Below are positions 36,789 through 45,640 of a stretch of DNA of 64,000 nucleotides, piece by piece (the stretch's first letter is position 1; every line of letters begins with the position of its first letter). Where the stretch lies: the NCBI RefSeq assembly GCF_004362195.1, contig NZ_SNWG01000001.1:434001-498000 (forward strand), in the 5' to 3' direction. The notes beneath the pieces are model-generated. The model made no database searches. It saw only the letters and a list, made by a program, of their open reading frames with translations, and was not told the DNA's origin. Source of the stretch: Microbacterium sp. BK668 (GTDB lineage Bacteria; Actinomycetota; Actinomycetes; Actinomycetales; Microbacteriaceae). Position numbers and translations under genes: made by a program.

Positions 36789-37628
36789 GTGACCACCCGC
36801 CGCCTTGTCTTCGTCGACGTCGACGGCACGCTCATCGACCACCACCAGCAGCTCGCGCCGTCGGTTCCCGACGCCATCTCCCGCGCGCGCGGCAACGGAC
36901 ATCTCGTGCTCCTGTGCACGGGCCGGTCACGGCGGGAGATCCCCGCGACAGTCGCGGACATCGGCTTCGACGGCGCGATCACGGCGGGCGGAGGCTTCGT
37001 CGAGTTCGGGGGCGAGGTCGTCGCCGGCTTCCCCATGCCCGGCTCGGCCGTGACCGAGCTCGTCCGGTTCTTCCGCGAGCGGGATGTCGAGTACAACTTC
37101 CAGGGATTCGACGACGTCTACCCGAGCGAGGGGCTCTTCGAGCGGGTGCGCCCGCTCTTCGAGGCCGATATCGCCCGGAACCGGGACGCCGCGGCCTCGC
37201 GTGACGTGAAGAAGCTCGAGAAGCGCATGGCCTACCGAGGGCCGGTCCCCACCGAGGGGATCGCGAAGGCCACCTTCTTCGGCAGCGACGCGGGGACCTT
37301 CGCCCGCGTGCGAGACGGCCTGGGCGACCGCTTCCACGTGATCACCGGAACCATCCCGTACCTCGGAGAGGCCGGCGGCGAGGTGAGCCTTCCGGGTATG
37401 CACAAGGGGGCGGCGATCGCGCGCCTCGCCGAGCGCCTGGGCGTGCCGATGACTCATACGATCGGCATCGGCGACAGCCACAACGACGTGGAGATGCTGG
37501 CCATGTGCGGCCTCGGCATCGCCATGGGGAACGCTCCGGAACTCGTCAAGGCGCACGCCGACGAGGTCACCACCGGGGTCGACGCAGACGGCGTCTGGAA
37601 CGCCTTCGCGAATCACGGACTGCTCTGA
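36789..37628 (+). CDS. HAD-superfamily Cof-type phosphatase
   Basis: The 279-aa protein has motif I DVDGTLIDHHQ (residues about 8-18), motif II LLCTGRSRREIP, a Lys in KGAAIARLAERLG and motif IV GIGDSHNDVEML, with a C2-type cap between, as in Cof/YidA-like phosphatases. These hydrolyse small phosphorylated sugars or cofactors. Placed last in a beta-glucoside PTS operon, it may relieve sugar-phosphate stress, which is an inference. The GTG at 36789 is chosen because GAGGAG lies 8 bases upstream; an earlier ATG at 36738 would start inside the hairpin. Confidence 0.88.
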   Translation: MTTRRLVFVDVDGTLIDHHQQLAPSVPDAISRARGNGHLVLLCTGRSRREIPATVADIGFDGAITAGGGFVEFGGEVVAGFPMPGSAVTELVRFFRERDVEYNFQGFDDVYPSEGLFERVRPLFEADIARNRDAAASRDVKKLEKRMAYRGPVPTEGIAKATFFGSDAGTFARVRDGLGDRFHVITGTIPYLGEAGGEVSLPGMHKGAAIARLAERLGVPMTHTIGIGDSHNDVEMLAMCGLGIAMGNAPELVKAHADEVTTGVDADGVWNAFANHGLL

Positions 37629-37838
37629 TCAGCACGAGCGACCGCTCCAGAGGCTGCGTGCCGCAACGACTCGCGCTCTTTGCAGTTTCGTAGCGATCGT
37701 CTATCGGCGATTTCACATCGCTGTTGCGGGTGGGGGTGTGAACTCTGTGCCGTTCGATATCCGTCGAGCGAGATCGGGTGGAACCTCCGGCATACCCGAG
37801 GCCGATGTGTCGCCGCCCCTGGAATGAGGAGTGGGTAG

Positions 37839-39083
37839 ATGAGCGCGAAGGAGCGCGCCCCGCGGCGCACGCCGCGGGCAGCCGATGAAGCGACGCGCGA
37901 TGGGGCACCGGAGACGACCGCGGCAGCCGAGTCGCAGGACGGGGGTACGGGCGAGGGCGATCCGCAGCAACCGGATCAGTCCGGATCGGGGTCCCAGGAT
38001 GACGCTGCCGCCGCCGGAGCTACGGGTGGAGATATGCCGCTTCCCACCGAGGAGGACTACCGTGGGTGGTTCTCATCGATCAAGAAGGCCGTGTCGAGCG
38101 TGGCCGGCAAGGTGAAGGACGCCGTTGCCGACAACGCCAAGGACGTCATAAAGGCCGGTCTTCCGTGGGCGGGGTCGGCTGTCGGAGGCTTCTTCGGCGG
38201 TCCCGCCGGGGCGGCGCTGGGGGGCAAGGCGGGAGGCATCGCCGGCGGCTTCATCCGAGAGTTCCCCGGTGGGTCGGAAGAGGCGGAGGTGCGAGCTCTG
38301 CGCCTCCTCGATGAGTTCCAGACGCAATCGGCTCAGCTCACGGCGATCACCAACCAGGTGCTCGACCAGACGCTCCCGGTCCTCATCGACGAGATCGCGC
38401 GCGACTTCACCGAGCGCGGTGCGCGCGGTGAGGGCGGGACTGCGGACGACGAGGTGATGGAACGGTTCTGGGGCAAGGCCTTCGGGAAGCTCGCCGGGGC
38501 GATCTCCGATGAACTGCCGTGGGCGATCAAGAAGGTCACTCAGTACCTCGGTGACGACGGCAGTCGCGATATGAACGCGATCGATCCGCTGATGCTCGAT
38601 CCGGAGGTCGCACAGCGCTTCTGGGCTCCGGCGTTCAGCACGATCATCACCTCGATCCAGTCCGTCCTGCCGACGGCTTTCGAACTGATAGCCGGAAAGA
38701 CCCGCAGCGTGCAACCGGCGAGCGGCACCATCGACTGGCAGCAGCTGGAGTCTCCGGGTCGCCTTCCAGGCGGTGATGACATCACCGTCACGGCGATGAC
38801 AGCGATCGATGACCCGACTGCGGTCGAGTTCTGCCTCACGATTCCCGACCACAAGAGCTGGTTCAAGTGCGTGCAGGTGCGGGGAGCCGATGATGCCCTG
38901 ATCGCATCGGTCGAGGTCGAGGGCGCGACGAAGACGGACAGCGTCCGCCTCCCGGCAGACTCCTTGCGCGCAACGGGTGCGAGGCTCGTGTTCGCGAAGG
39001 CGGACGGTCTCTACACGCTGCCCAAGAAGTCCCTTCCCGAGCTCGCCGGCCAACGCGTCGACTTCTACTGGTACGCGGGCTGA
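37839..39083 (+). CDS. Glycine-zipper protein paired with a caspase-like protease (414 aa, unknown)
   Basis: I do not recognise the family. Residues 1-65 are low-complexity and polar (Asp, Gln, Ser, Gly). Residues 78-106 form an amphipathic helix (WFSSIKKAVSSVAGKVKDAVAD). Residues 107-138 are a glycine zipper with repeated GxxxG steps (AVGGFFGGPAGAALGGKAGG), a pattern of membrane-inserting or pore-forming segments. The C-terminal third is beta-rich (ITVTAMTAIDDPTAVEFCLTI, FKCVQVRGADDALIASVEVE). It ends 2 bases before the protease gene. The pair could be a membrane-active effector and its activating protease. The start ATG follows GAGGAGTGGGTAG. Confidence 0.7.
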   Translation: MSAKERAPRRTPRAADEATRDGAPETTAAAESQDGGTGEGDPQQPDQSGSGSQDDAAAAGATGGDMPLPTEEDYRGWFSSIKKAVSSVAGKVKDAVADNAKDVIKAGLPWAGSAVGGFFGGPAGAALGGKAGGIAGGFIREFPGGSEEAEVRALRLLDEFQTQSAQLTAITNQVLDQTLPVLIDEIARDFTERGARGEGGTADDEVMERFWGKAFGKLAGAISDELPWAIKKVTQYLGDDGSRDMNAIDPLMLDPEVAQRFWAPAFSTIITSIQSVLPTAFELIAGKTRSVQPASGTIDWQQLESPGRLPGGDDITVTAMTAIDDPTAVEFCLTIPDHKSWFKCVQVRGADDALIASVEVEGATKTDSVRLPADSLRATGARLVFAKADGLYTLPKKSLPELAGQRVDFYWYAG

Positions 39084-39085
39084 TC

Positions 39086-40462
39086 ATGCGTACTTTGCAG
39101 ATGGGGTCGAGGGGCGATGACGTCCGACGGCTGCAGGCGCGGCTGAACGAACTCGGCGACTACGGCCTGGCCGAGGACGGCATCTTCGGAGCGATGACCC
39201 GGAGTGCCGTGGTGAAATTCCAGCGCTCTCGAGGGCTCGCCGACGATGGGATCGCTGGGCCGATCACTCTCGGCGCGCTGGGGCTGACGGACAGCTCGCC
39301 GACGGGAGGGCCGAGCGGGTCGGGATCGCCGGGCCGGCGCCGCAGGTCGCTCCACATCGGCGTCAACCGCGTCGACCCGGCGCACTACGAGGGCTGGGAT
39401 GGAGCGCTGAGCGGCTGTGAGAACGACGCTGCCACGATGCGCGCGATCGCGACCAGGGACGGGTTCACCCCGACAACCCTTCTCACGCAGAATGCCACCG
39501 CTGCCAATGTGCTCGCGGAGATCTCGGCAGCGGCGCAGCAGCTCGCGAGCGGCGACATCTTCCTTCTCACCTACGCCGGCCATGGAGCCCAGGTGCCGAA
39601 CGTGAGCGGTGACAACGAGATCGACCTGCAGGACGAGACGTGGGTGCTGTTCGAGCGCATGCTGATCGACGACGAACTCGAGTCGGCCTTCTCCGGCTTC
39701 GCTGCGGGTGTCGACATCGTGCTGCTGTCCGACAGCTGCCACAGCGGCACCGTCTACCGACGGATGTTCACACGGGACCAACTGGAGTTCGCCGAGAGGA
39801 AAGGGGCCTTCTACGTCAACCTTTCGGCGACGAGCGGCGGCGGAAGCAGGTCGTTTCCACGGCCCGCCTCACCGGGCGGAAGTCGCAGTGTCGAGGTGAC
39901 GGCCACGACCGAGACACAGCGGTCGCTCTTCTCGACCTCCGCAGCGACGTTCTGGGAGAAGTTGAAGGCGGGGGCGGGATGGACACCGGCGTCGGGTCCG
40001 TATGTCTCGATCTTCGACCGGTTCGAAAGGACCCGGACCCGCGAGGCGCCACTCGAGCCGCGCCGGTTTCCCGGCCAGCAGAGTACCTCCCGCGGAGGTG
40101 GGACGGGCCCGAGTGGGCCCGTGCTGACGCGGAACATGCCTATCGGGGTCAACGCTGCCGTGGTCGCTCGGCACGCCGCGCTGTATGCGGGGCTGCAGGC
40201 GGGTGCGCGTGGGCAATCCGCCGTGCGCGCGAACGGTGTCTCGATCTCGGGATGTCTGGACTCTCAGCTTTCGCAGGAGGTCGGCGGCAACGGCGTCTTC
40301 ACGACGACTCTTCACCAGGTCTGGAACTCGAGCTCGTTCAGCGGGAACTTCCGTCAGTTCCACCAGGCGATCGTCGCAAGGATGGGACCGACTCAGACGC
40401 CGGAATTGGGCCTGTGGGGTGCGAATGCCGAGTCGCTCGCCGCCAAGACGCCTTTCGGTTGA
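39086..40462 (+). CDS. Peptidoglycan-binding/caspase-like (C14-type) protease
   Basis: Residues 1-66 form a PG_binding_1 domain (LQMGSRGDDVRRLQARLNELG, DGIFGAMTRSAVVKFQRSRGL). From residue 86 a caspase/metacaspase fold follows: SLHIGVNRVDP, the catalytic His166 in LTYAGHGAQV and Cys218 in LLSDSCHSGT. Such enzymes cleave proteins, often after Arg or Lys, or activate a partner in cell-suicide systems. There is no secretion signal despite the wall-binding domain, which is odd. The gene is 2 bases behind the glycine-zipper gene, so the pair is surely one operon. It ends 9 bases from a convergent SARP gene. Confidence 0.88.
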   Translation: MRTLQMGSRGDDVRRLQARLNELGDYGLAEDGIFGAMTRSAVVKFQRSRGLADDGIAGPITLGALGLTDSSPTGGPSGSGSPGRRRRSLHIGVNRVDPAHYEGWDGALSGCENDAATMRAIATRDGFTPTTLLTQNATAANVLAEISAAAQQLASGDIFLLTYAGHGAQVPNVSGDNEIDLQDETWVLFERMLIDDELESAFSGFAAGVDIVLLSDSCHSGTVYRRMFTRDQLEFAERKGAFYVNLSATSGGGSRSFPRPASPGGSRSVEVTATTETQRSLFSTSAATFWEKLKAGAGWTPASGPYVSIFDRFERTRTREAPLEPRRFPGQQSTSRGGGTGPSGPVLTRNMPIGVNAAVVARHAALYAGLQAGARGQSAVRANGVSISGCLDSQLSQEVGGNGVFTTTLHQVWNSSSFSGNFRQFHQAIVARMGPTQTPELGLWGANAESLAAKTPFG

Positions 40463-40471
40463 GAGGAAGGC

Positions 40472-41197
40472 TCACACAGATCCGTGGTAACGCAGTTCCT
40501 GCGCAAGGCCGCTGAGGATCGGCGCGGGTTCGACATCCAGTTCTCGAAGCAGCATCGACCGGGCGCTCTCGTACACCCGCAGCGCGAGTGCCCGGTTCCC
40601 CGCGAGAATGTGAGCTCGCATCTGCAGTTCGTAGGAAGACTCTCGCCACGGCTCGGCGTCAAGGGCGATCGTTGCGGCGCTGAGGGCGCCGTCGGCGTCG
40701 CCGTACTTGAGCAGCGTCCGGCCGAGGATCTCGAGCGCGCTCAGGCGCAGCTGTCGCACCCGTTCCTGCTCGAGGTCGAGCCAGGTTTCGTACCATCCGG
40801 GCAGCAGCTCGGCTCGTCGGGCGAACTCGAGCCACTCCCGCAGTCGCGAGCACTCGGTCTCGCCGTCGATGATCGACGGCAGAAGGCGAAGTGACGCGAC
40901 GTCCACCCCCACCCCCGGCGCGAGCGAAAGCGGGTCGGAGTCGGCCAGTATCCCTGGGTAATGCCGACGGATGTCGGACAGGTTGACGCGCAGGTTCGCC
41001 TGCGCATGGTCTCGACTTCCGTCCGGCCACAGGATCTCGGCGAGTTGGCGCCGTGGGCGCGGATCGAGCAGGGCGATGGCGGCGATGACGCGCTGGTCGC
41101 GCCTAGGCACTGCGACCGCCCGACCGCTGACCGCGAGTCGCCAGCATCCCAGGAGCTGTAGCGTGGCAGTCATCGAGTCGTCCGTCGCCGTGTTCAT
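40472..41197 (-). CDS. Small SARP/BTAD-type transcriptional activator
   Basis: The 241-aa protein has an OmpR-like winged helix (TATLQLLGCWRLAVSGRAVAV, then LAEILWPDGSRDHAQANLRVNLSDIRR) followed by a bacterial transcriptional activation domain (LPGWYETWLDLEQERVRQLRLSALEILGR, SYELQMRAHILAGNRALALRVYESAR, LDVEPAPILSGLAQEL). It is a short SARP without an ATPase or sensor module. Such proteins activate promoters through 11-bp-spaced direct repeats; exactly that pattern lies before the eCIS operon. It is convergent with the caspase-like gene and may control it too. ATG 41197 is used; ATG 41173 is an alternative. Confidence 0.88.
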   Translation of the reverse strand: MNTATDDSMTATLQLLGCWRLAVSGRAVAVPRRDQRVIAAIALLDPRPRRQLAEILWPDGSRDHAQANLRVNLSDIRRHYPGILADSDPLSLAPGVGVDVASLRLLPSIIDGETECSRLREWLEFARRAELLPGWYETWLDLEQERVRQLRLSALEILGRTLLKYGDADGALSAATIALDAEPWRESSYELQMRAHILAGNRALALRVYESARSMLLRELDVEPAPILSGLAQELRYHGSV

Positions 41198-41329
41198 TCG
41201 ATGTCCAGGTCAATCGGCGTCTGGTCTGTGAGCAGAACGGTACTCGGACCGGTTCGACGGCACACCGGGGGACGGGCCCGAGGAGACCGGGGAACGGCGT
41301 CGCGGGGGCAGGATCCCCGACGCGGCCGG

Positions 41330-42316
41330 TCAGCTCAGCGCAGGGATCACCCTGGTCTCGAAGAGCTCCTGGCTCGCGGTGTCGTATGCGGCGTCGGGGA
41401 AGTAATGGATGGCGTAGCCCAGCCCGTGCCCCGCGCGCTCGGCGAGCCTCTCCGCGATCTGCTCGGGGGTGCCCACGGCATCCGAGGCCTCGAAGTCGCG
41501 GATGATCGCGTCGGCGCGATGCTCGCCGACGAACGGCAGCACCCGCGCCCGCAGCGCGTCGAGGCGTTCGCGCACCTCGGCGTCGGTCTCGCCCACGATG
41601 GTGTTGAAGTTCGACGACCGCGTGATGGCGGAGAAGTCGCGCCCGAGGTCGTCGCAGTGCCGGCGCAGGACGTCGCTCTTGTGGTCGAACTCCTCGAGCG
41701 ACCCGGCGAAATTCGTGTAGGTCGCATACCGGGCGGCGATCTTGAGAGTGACCTTCTCGCCACCGCCGGCGATCCAGAAGGGGATGCCGCCCTCCTGAAG
41801 CGGGAGCGGCTGCACGATGGCGCCGTCGACCTGGTAGTGCTTGCCGTCGAGCGTGGCCCGGCCGGTCGTCCACGCCTGCCGCATGATCTCGACGCCCTCG
41901 CGCAGCTTCGCAAGGCGGTCCGGGATGCCGGGGAAGCCGTAGCCGTACGCCCGCCACTCGTGCTCGTACCAGCCTCCCCCGATGCCCATCTCGACGCGTC
42001 CGCCGGAGATGATGTCGGCCGTGGCCGCTACCTTGGCGAGATAGGCGGGGTTGCGATAGCCCATGCAGGTGCACATCTGCCCCAGCCGCACACGGGAAGT
42101 GGATGCCGCGAACGCCGCCATCAGCGTCCACGCCTCGTGCGTCGCCTCCTCGCTCAGCACGGGAGTCGTGTGGAAGTGGTCGTACACCCACAGCGATTCC
42201 CACGGACCGGAGTCGGCGCGCTGCGCGAGGCCGTTCATGACCTCCCACTGCCGGGCGGGCTCGATGCCCACCAGGTCGAAACGCCAGCCCTGCGGGATGA
42301 ACACGCCGAATCGCAT
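41330..42316 (-). CDS. LLM-class F420-dependent oxidoreductase
   Basis: The 328-aa protein is a luciferase-like monooxygenase-fold enzyme of the TIGR03560-type F420 family. It has FGVFIPQGW at the N-terminus, SLWVYDHFHTTP, RVRLGQMCTCMGYRNPAYLAKVAATADIISGGRVEMGIGGGW (the nucleotide/F420-binding strand-loop) and IPFWIAGGGEKVTLKIAARYA. It likely transfers hydride between F420 or FMN and a small substrate; the substrate is unknown. It is a single gene with a leaderless promoter (TAGGGT, 6 bases before ATG). Confidence 0.88.
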   Translation of the reverse strand: MRFGVFIPQGWRFDLVGIEPARQWEVMNGLAQRADSGPWESLWVYDHFHTTPVLSEEATHEAWTLMAAFAASTSRVRLGQMCTCMGYRNPAYLAKVAATADIISGGRVEMGIGGGWYEHEWRAYGYGFPGIPDRLAKLREGVEIMRQAWTTGRATLDGKHYQVDGAIVQPLPLQEGGIPFWIAGGGEKVTLKIAARYATYTNFAGSLEEFDHKSDVLRRHCDDLGRDFSAITRSSNFNTIVGETDAEVRERLDALRARVLPFVGEHRADAIIRDFEASDAVGTPEQIAERLAERAGHGLGYAIHYFPDAAYDTASQELFETRVIPALS

Positions 42317-42322
42317 GCTCCC

Positions 42323-42328
42323 ACCCTA
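42323..42328 (-). promoter_or_regulatory. -10 box (TAGGGT) of leaderless promoter for the LLM gene
   Basis: On the minus strand TAGGGT ends 6 bases before the ATG at 42316, with no ribosome site between. Confidence 0.5.
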
Positions 42329-42406
42329 CGGTCGGTCGAGAACGCGGGACCGGATGCCTCGGACCATGGAACCGGCTGCGGCCTGTCGGGTGGTCCTGTC
42401 TGACCC

Positions 42407-43771
42407 TCAGAACGGGGCCGGGTCGGATGCCGAGCGAGTTCCGGTGGGGCTGACCCACCAGGTGGCGTCAGTCGTCGGGCAGCGGTAGGACCGCCAGAGC
42501 GTGCCGTGTTTGATCCGGTGGTGGTGTTCGCACGCGGGGTCGAGGTTCTCGTCGCTCGTCGCGCCGCCGTACTGCCAGTCGATGCGATGGTCGAGGTCGC
42601 ACTCGCGCGCGAGCCGCGGGCAGCCGGGGAACGCGCAGCTCGGACGCGTGAGCTGCACCCACCGCCGCAAGTCGTTGGGCACGCGATACGTCCGGCGGTC
42701 GACGTCGAGAACCGTGCCGGTGACCGGATGGGTGAGCACTCGAACCCAGGACGTCGCCGTTCCGGCCAGCTGCTTGGCGGTGTCGATGTCGATAGGCCCG
42801 TAGCCTTCCAGCGTGGCGGGCTCCTCCGACGCCCCGAGCAGCGTCAACACCGGGACTGTGATGGCCACCGTCGCGCGGATCGTGCGGTCCACGGCATCCG
42901 TCTCCCCCGCGACGAGCAGGTCTGCGAAGATGTCGGCGCGCAGCTGGGCGAGAGTTCGGACCTCGTCGTCCTGCCCCGCGAGGTGACGGGCCATCGTGTC
43001 CAGCCGGGTCATCGCCGCGCGCGCCCGCTCCGCCGACATGAGTGCCGTGACGGTCGCCATCCCGTCGAGCTCAGGGGAGGACCACACTCCGCGCTCCTCG
43101 GCGGCACGCCGGTGCCTCTCGTCGAGCCTCTCCGGATGCACGCGTTCTCGCCCGGCTCGTGCTGCGACGCGGAACTTCCCTGGCGTGAGCACACCGGCGA
43201 CCTCGACCATCCGGTCGTCGAACTTCTCCCAGGTCTCGGGCGCCTGCGAGGGAAGGGATGCCGCGAGGGTGGCCGCAGTGACGGCGTTCTGCTCGCTCAC
43301 CGCCCCGGCGAGGAACATCGACCAGAGGCGAGGCATGCGGTCCCGCAGGGCAGCGGCGTGCGTCGCCCGCGTCCGGACGGTCGTCTCCGACATCCGCAGG
43401 CGGACCGCCGCGTCGGCTGCTGCGGCACGGACCGCGAGGTCCCGGCGCTCACGACGCGCGGCGGCGGCACCGAGCCTGCGGGGGTCTGTCCACGCGGGGT
43501 CGGAAGTGGGATCGGGTCCCGCCCACGCCTCGGGGTCGAGCTCGGCCGCGCGCAGGATCTCGGCGATCAGGCGGTACTCCTGGGCGACGGCGATGCGACG
43601 CTGGAAGGCGATCGCGTCGAGCTCATCCGCAGCCACATCGTGGAGGTCGCGGGCCGACGCCGTGGTACGGCCCGGTGGATCGTCCAGCTCCCGATCCCAC
43701 AGGTCGAACTCACTGCGGATCAGATGGTCGTCCTCAGTCGAGCGGTCCGCCGCCCCTCGTTCATCGTTCAT
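42407..43771 (-). CDS. DUF222 / HNH endonuclease family protein
   Basis: The 454-aa protein has the actinobacterial DUF222 helical region (residues about 40-330: AIAFQRRIAVAQEYRLIAEI, RMSETTVRTRATHAAALRDRMP) and a C-terminal HNH nuclease domain. The latter has zinc-type CAFPGCPRLARECDLDHRIDW and the motif NLDPACEHHHRIKH. The family is present in many copies in Microbacteriaceae and Mycobacteriaceae; members may be linked to mobile introns or defence, but the function is unproven. ATG 43771 is chosen because a TAGTAT -10 box lies 7 bases upstream; an in-frame ATG at 43801 lies upstream of that box. Confidence 0.88.
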   Translation of the reverse strand: MNDERGAADRSTEDDHLIRSEFDLWDRELDDPPGRTTASARDLHDVAADELDAIAFQRRIAVAQEYRLIAEILRAAELDPEAWAGPDPTSDPAWTDPRRLGAAAARRERRDLAVRAAAADAAVRLRMSETTVRTRATHAAALRDRMPRLWSMFLAGAVSEQNAVTAATLAASLPSQAPETWEKFDDRMVEVAGVLTPGKFRVAARAGRERVHPERLDERHRRAAEERGVWSSPELDGMATVTALMSAERARAAMTRLDTMARHLAGQDDEVRTLAQLRADIFADLLVAGETDAVDRTIRATVAITVPVLTLLGASEEPATLEGYGPIDIDTAKQLAGTATSWVRVLTHPVTGTVLDVDRRTYRVPNDLRRWVQLTRPSCAFPGCPRLARECDLDHRIDWQYGGATSDENLDPACEHHHRIKHGTLWRSYRCPTTDATWWVSPTGTRSASDPAPF

Positions 43772-43778
43772 ATCTTCG

Positions 43779-43784
43779 ATACTA
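43779..43784 (-). promoter_or_regulatory. -10 box (TAGTAT) deciding the HNH gene start
   Basis: On the minus strand TAGTAT ends 7 bases before ATG 43771. This favours a leaderless transcript starting there over the longer frame from 43801. Confidence 0.5.
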
Positions 43785-43920
43785 GGAAGGGGCTCCGACA
43801 TTGATATCTGGAGATCATGCCCGAATTGACAACCATCCCAGGGATCGTTAGTACATCAGTTCGATGTGGCGCCCGCCACGCCCGGCCCCCATCAGGCCCG
43901 GACCGCGGCATCCATTCTGC

Positions 43921-45003
43921 TCAGATGGCGCGCCGCTGTGCGACCAGGGGGCAGTCGAACGGGTCCCGCTCGCCGAGCCCCACCCGGTTGATGTAGCGGA
44001 TGACGATCGCGTAGGAGGCGAGCAGCCCCGTGGACGTGTAGCGGATGCCGTGGGCCTCGCAGTGCGCGCGCACGATGACCGCCGCCCGGCGAAGGTGCGG
44101 CCGCGGCATCGACGGGAAGAGGTGGTGCTCGATCTGGTAGTTCAGCCCGCCCATCGCGACATCGAGCAGGCGGCTGCCGTGGATGTTGCGGCTCATCTCG
44201 GTCTGGCGGCGCAGGAAGTCGAGCTTGAGACTCGCCGGCACCATCGGCATGCCCTTGTGATTGGGAGCGAAGGACGATCCCATGTACACGCCGAACACGG
44301 CCAGCTCGACCACGAGGAACACGGCCGCCGTCAGCGGCGAAAGCACCACGAACGCGAGGGCGGCGAACCCGCCGAGCCGGATCGCGAGCAGCGCGATCTC
44401 CCACGAGCGACGCTCGACGTGATCCCGGGAGAGCACGCGACGCACGCTCGAAGCGTGCAGCGAGACGCCCTCGAGCGTGAGGATGGGGAAGAAGAACGCG
44501 CCTTGATGCGACATCGCCCAGCGGGTGAGAGGGCTGCGCGCGGCCCGCGCCCGGTCAGGAGTGACGGCGATGATCGGCAGGTCGATGTCGGGGTCCGTCC
44601 CCTCCTTGTTCGGGTTGGCGTGGTGGCGCGCGTGCTTGTGCCGCCACCAGCCGTAGCTCATGCCGATGAAGAGGTCGCCGATGATGAGGCTCGCCCAGTC
44701 GTTCGCCCGGCCCGACACGAAGATCTGCCGGTGGGCGGCGTCATGGCCGAGGAACGCCACTTGCGCGAACAGGATGCCGAGTCCCACCGCCGTGAAGAGC
44801 TGCCACCACGTGTCGCCCACCCAGACGAAGACCGCGAGCAGCCCGAGGATCGCCAGCGGAAGCCCGATCAGCTTCGACCAGTAGTAGCCGTACCGGCGAC
44901 GCAGGAGGCCGGCCGCCCGGACCTGCTCCGTCAGGGCGGTGAAACTGCTGACGGCATCGATGCTGCGGTGGTGAGCGGTGGACGGGTTTGCTGTATCTGC
45001 CAT
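43921..45003 (-). CDS. Membrane fatty acid desaturase (acyl-CoA/acyl-lipid type)
   Basis: The 360-aa enzyme introduces a double bond into fatty acyl chains. All three His boxes are present: GHDAAHRQ (near 88-95), HKHARHH (near 124-130) and QIEHHLFPSMPR (near 300), which bind the di-iron centre. Several hydrophobic segments occur (LIGLPLAILGLLAVFVWV, LLAIRLGGFAALAFVVLSPL). The QxxHH third box is typical of front-end and related actinobacterial desaturases. It is probably cold- or membrane-fluidity-related; no desaturase regulator is adjacent. It is a stand-alone gene. Confidence 0.9.
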   Translation of the reverse strand: MADTANPSTAHHRSIDAVSSFTALTEQVRAAGLLRRRYGYYWSKLIGLPLAILGLLAVFVWVGDTWWQLFTAVGLGILFAQVAFLGHDAAHRQIFVSGRANDWASLIIGDLFIGMSYGWWRHKHARHHANPNKEGTDPDIDLPIIAVTPDRARAARSPLTRWAMSHQGAFFFPILTLEGVSLHASSVRRVLSRDHVERRSWEIALLAIRLGGFAALAFVVLSPLTAAVFLVVELAVFGVYMGSSFAPNHKGMPMVPASLKLDFLRRQTEMSRNIHGSRLLDVAMGGLNYQIEHHLFPSMPRPHLRRAAVIVRAHCEAHGIRYTSTGLLASYAIVIRYINRVGLGERDPFDCPLVAQRRAI

Positions 45004-45104
45004 GACGACCGTGCTTTCCGGGGGGATCCCTCAAGCAGACGTCAGGAGCAGCAGCTTCGGTGAGGCCCTTGCGTTCGGAGGAGAGGCGTGCTTCGCGCCG
45101 AGCG

Positions 45105-45557
45105 TCAGATGCGGAAGTGCGGCCCTCTGTTGTGATCGATGCGTCCCGCGTCGATGGGCGCCGTCTCGTGCCCGGCGAGCTCGTGCAACCACGGCGGCTG
45201 CTGGTCGATCGACACCGACCCCGCACCGGTGGTGAAGTAGGCGACGATCGGCGGGCTGTCGACGAACGCGGCGGCGAGGGCCGCGGCACCGGGCGCGGTC
45301 ACGACGGCGTGGCGGGCGCGCAGATCGCGCATGAGGGTCGCGAATGTCTCGGGAACGGCGGCAGCCGGGTCGGGCGAGTCGCCGAGCTGCGAGCGCAGCC
45401 CGCTCATGATCTCTTCACGCTGCGCGGGTGACAGGCGTTCGAAGGCGGCTGCGTATGCCCTGTCGGCGACGGCCGCCGGCACGTTCCCCAGGACGTGGGC
45501 GTATCGGGCGATCTTCTCGTCGTCGGTGATCCCGTGGTGTGAATGCCGCCACTTCAC
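45105..45557 (-). CDS. Unknown 150-aa protein
   Basis: The start is fixed by an excellent ribosome site (GGAGGAGG, 5-base spacer) before GTG 45557. The protein begins VKWRHSHHGITDDEKIARYA and continues with helices VADRAYAAAFERLSPAQREEIMSGL and FATLMRDLRARHAVVTAPG, then a hydrophobic AALAAAFVDSPPIVAYFTTGA. There is no signal peptide. I recall similar short actinobacterial hypotheticals but no function. It lies between the desaturase and the secreted glycosidase on the same strand, about 100 bases from the desaturase, and may share a transcript with it. Confidence 0.65.
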   Translation of the reverse strand: MKWRHSHHGITDDEKIARYAHVLGNVPAAVADRAYAAAFERLSPAQREEIMSGLRSQLGDSPDPAAAVPETFATLMRDLRARHAVVTAPGAAALAAAFVDSPPIVAYFTTGAGSVSIDQQPPWLHELAGHETAPIDAGRIDHNRGPHFRI

Positions 45558-45640
45558 GATTCCTCCTCCGTGATGAGCGCCAGGATACGCTCGCCAGGGG
45601 GCGGGGTGGTCCGGATGAGCCTGCACGTGACCAGCGGGGT

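Noticed and set aside
37690..37730. Possible SARP-type repeats before the glycine-zipper gene
   Set aside because: ATCG words occur at spacings of 7 and 14, not 11; only a weak AGCGAT/ATCGCT inverted repeat is present.
42407..43771. HNH protein as part of a mobile intron or the eCIS
   Set aside because: DUF222/HNH genes are widespread single genes in these bacteria; no intron structure or eCIS tag is present.
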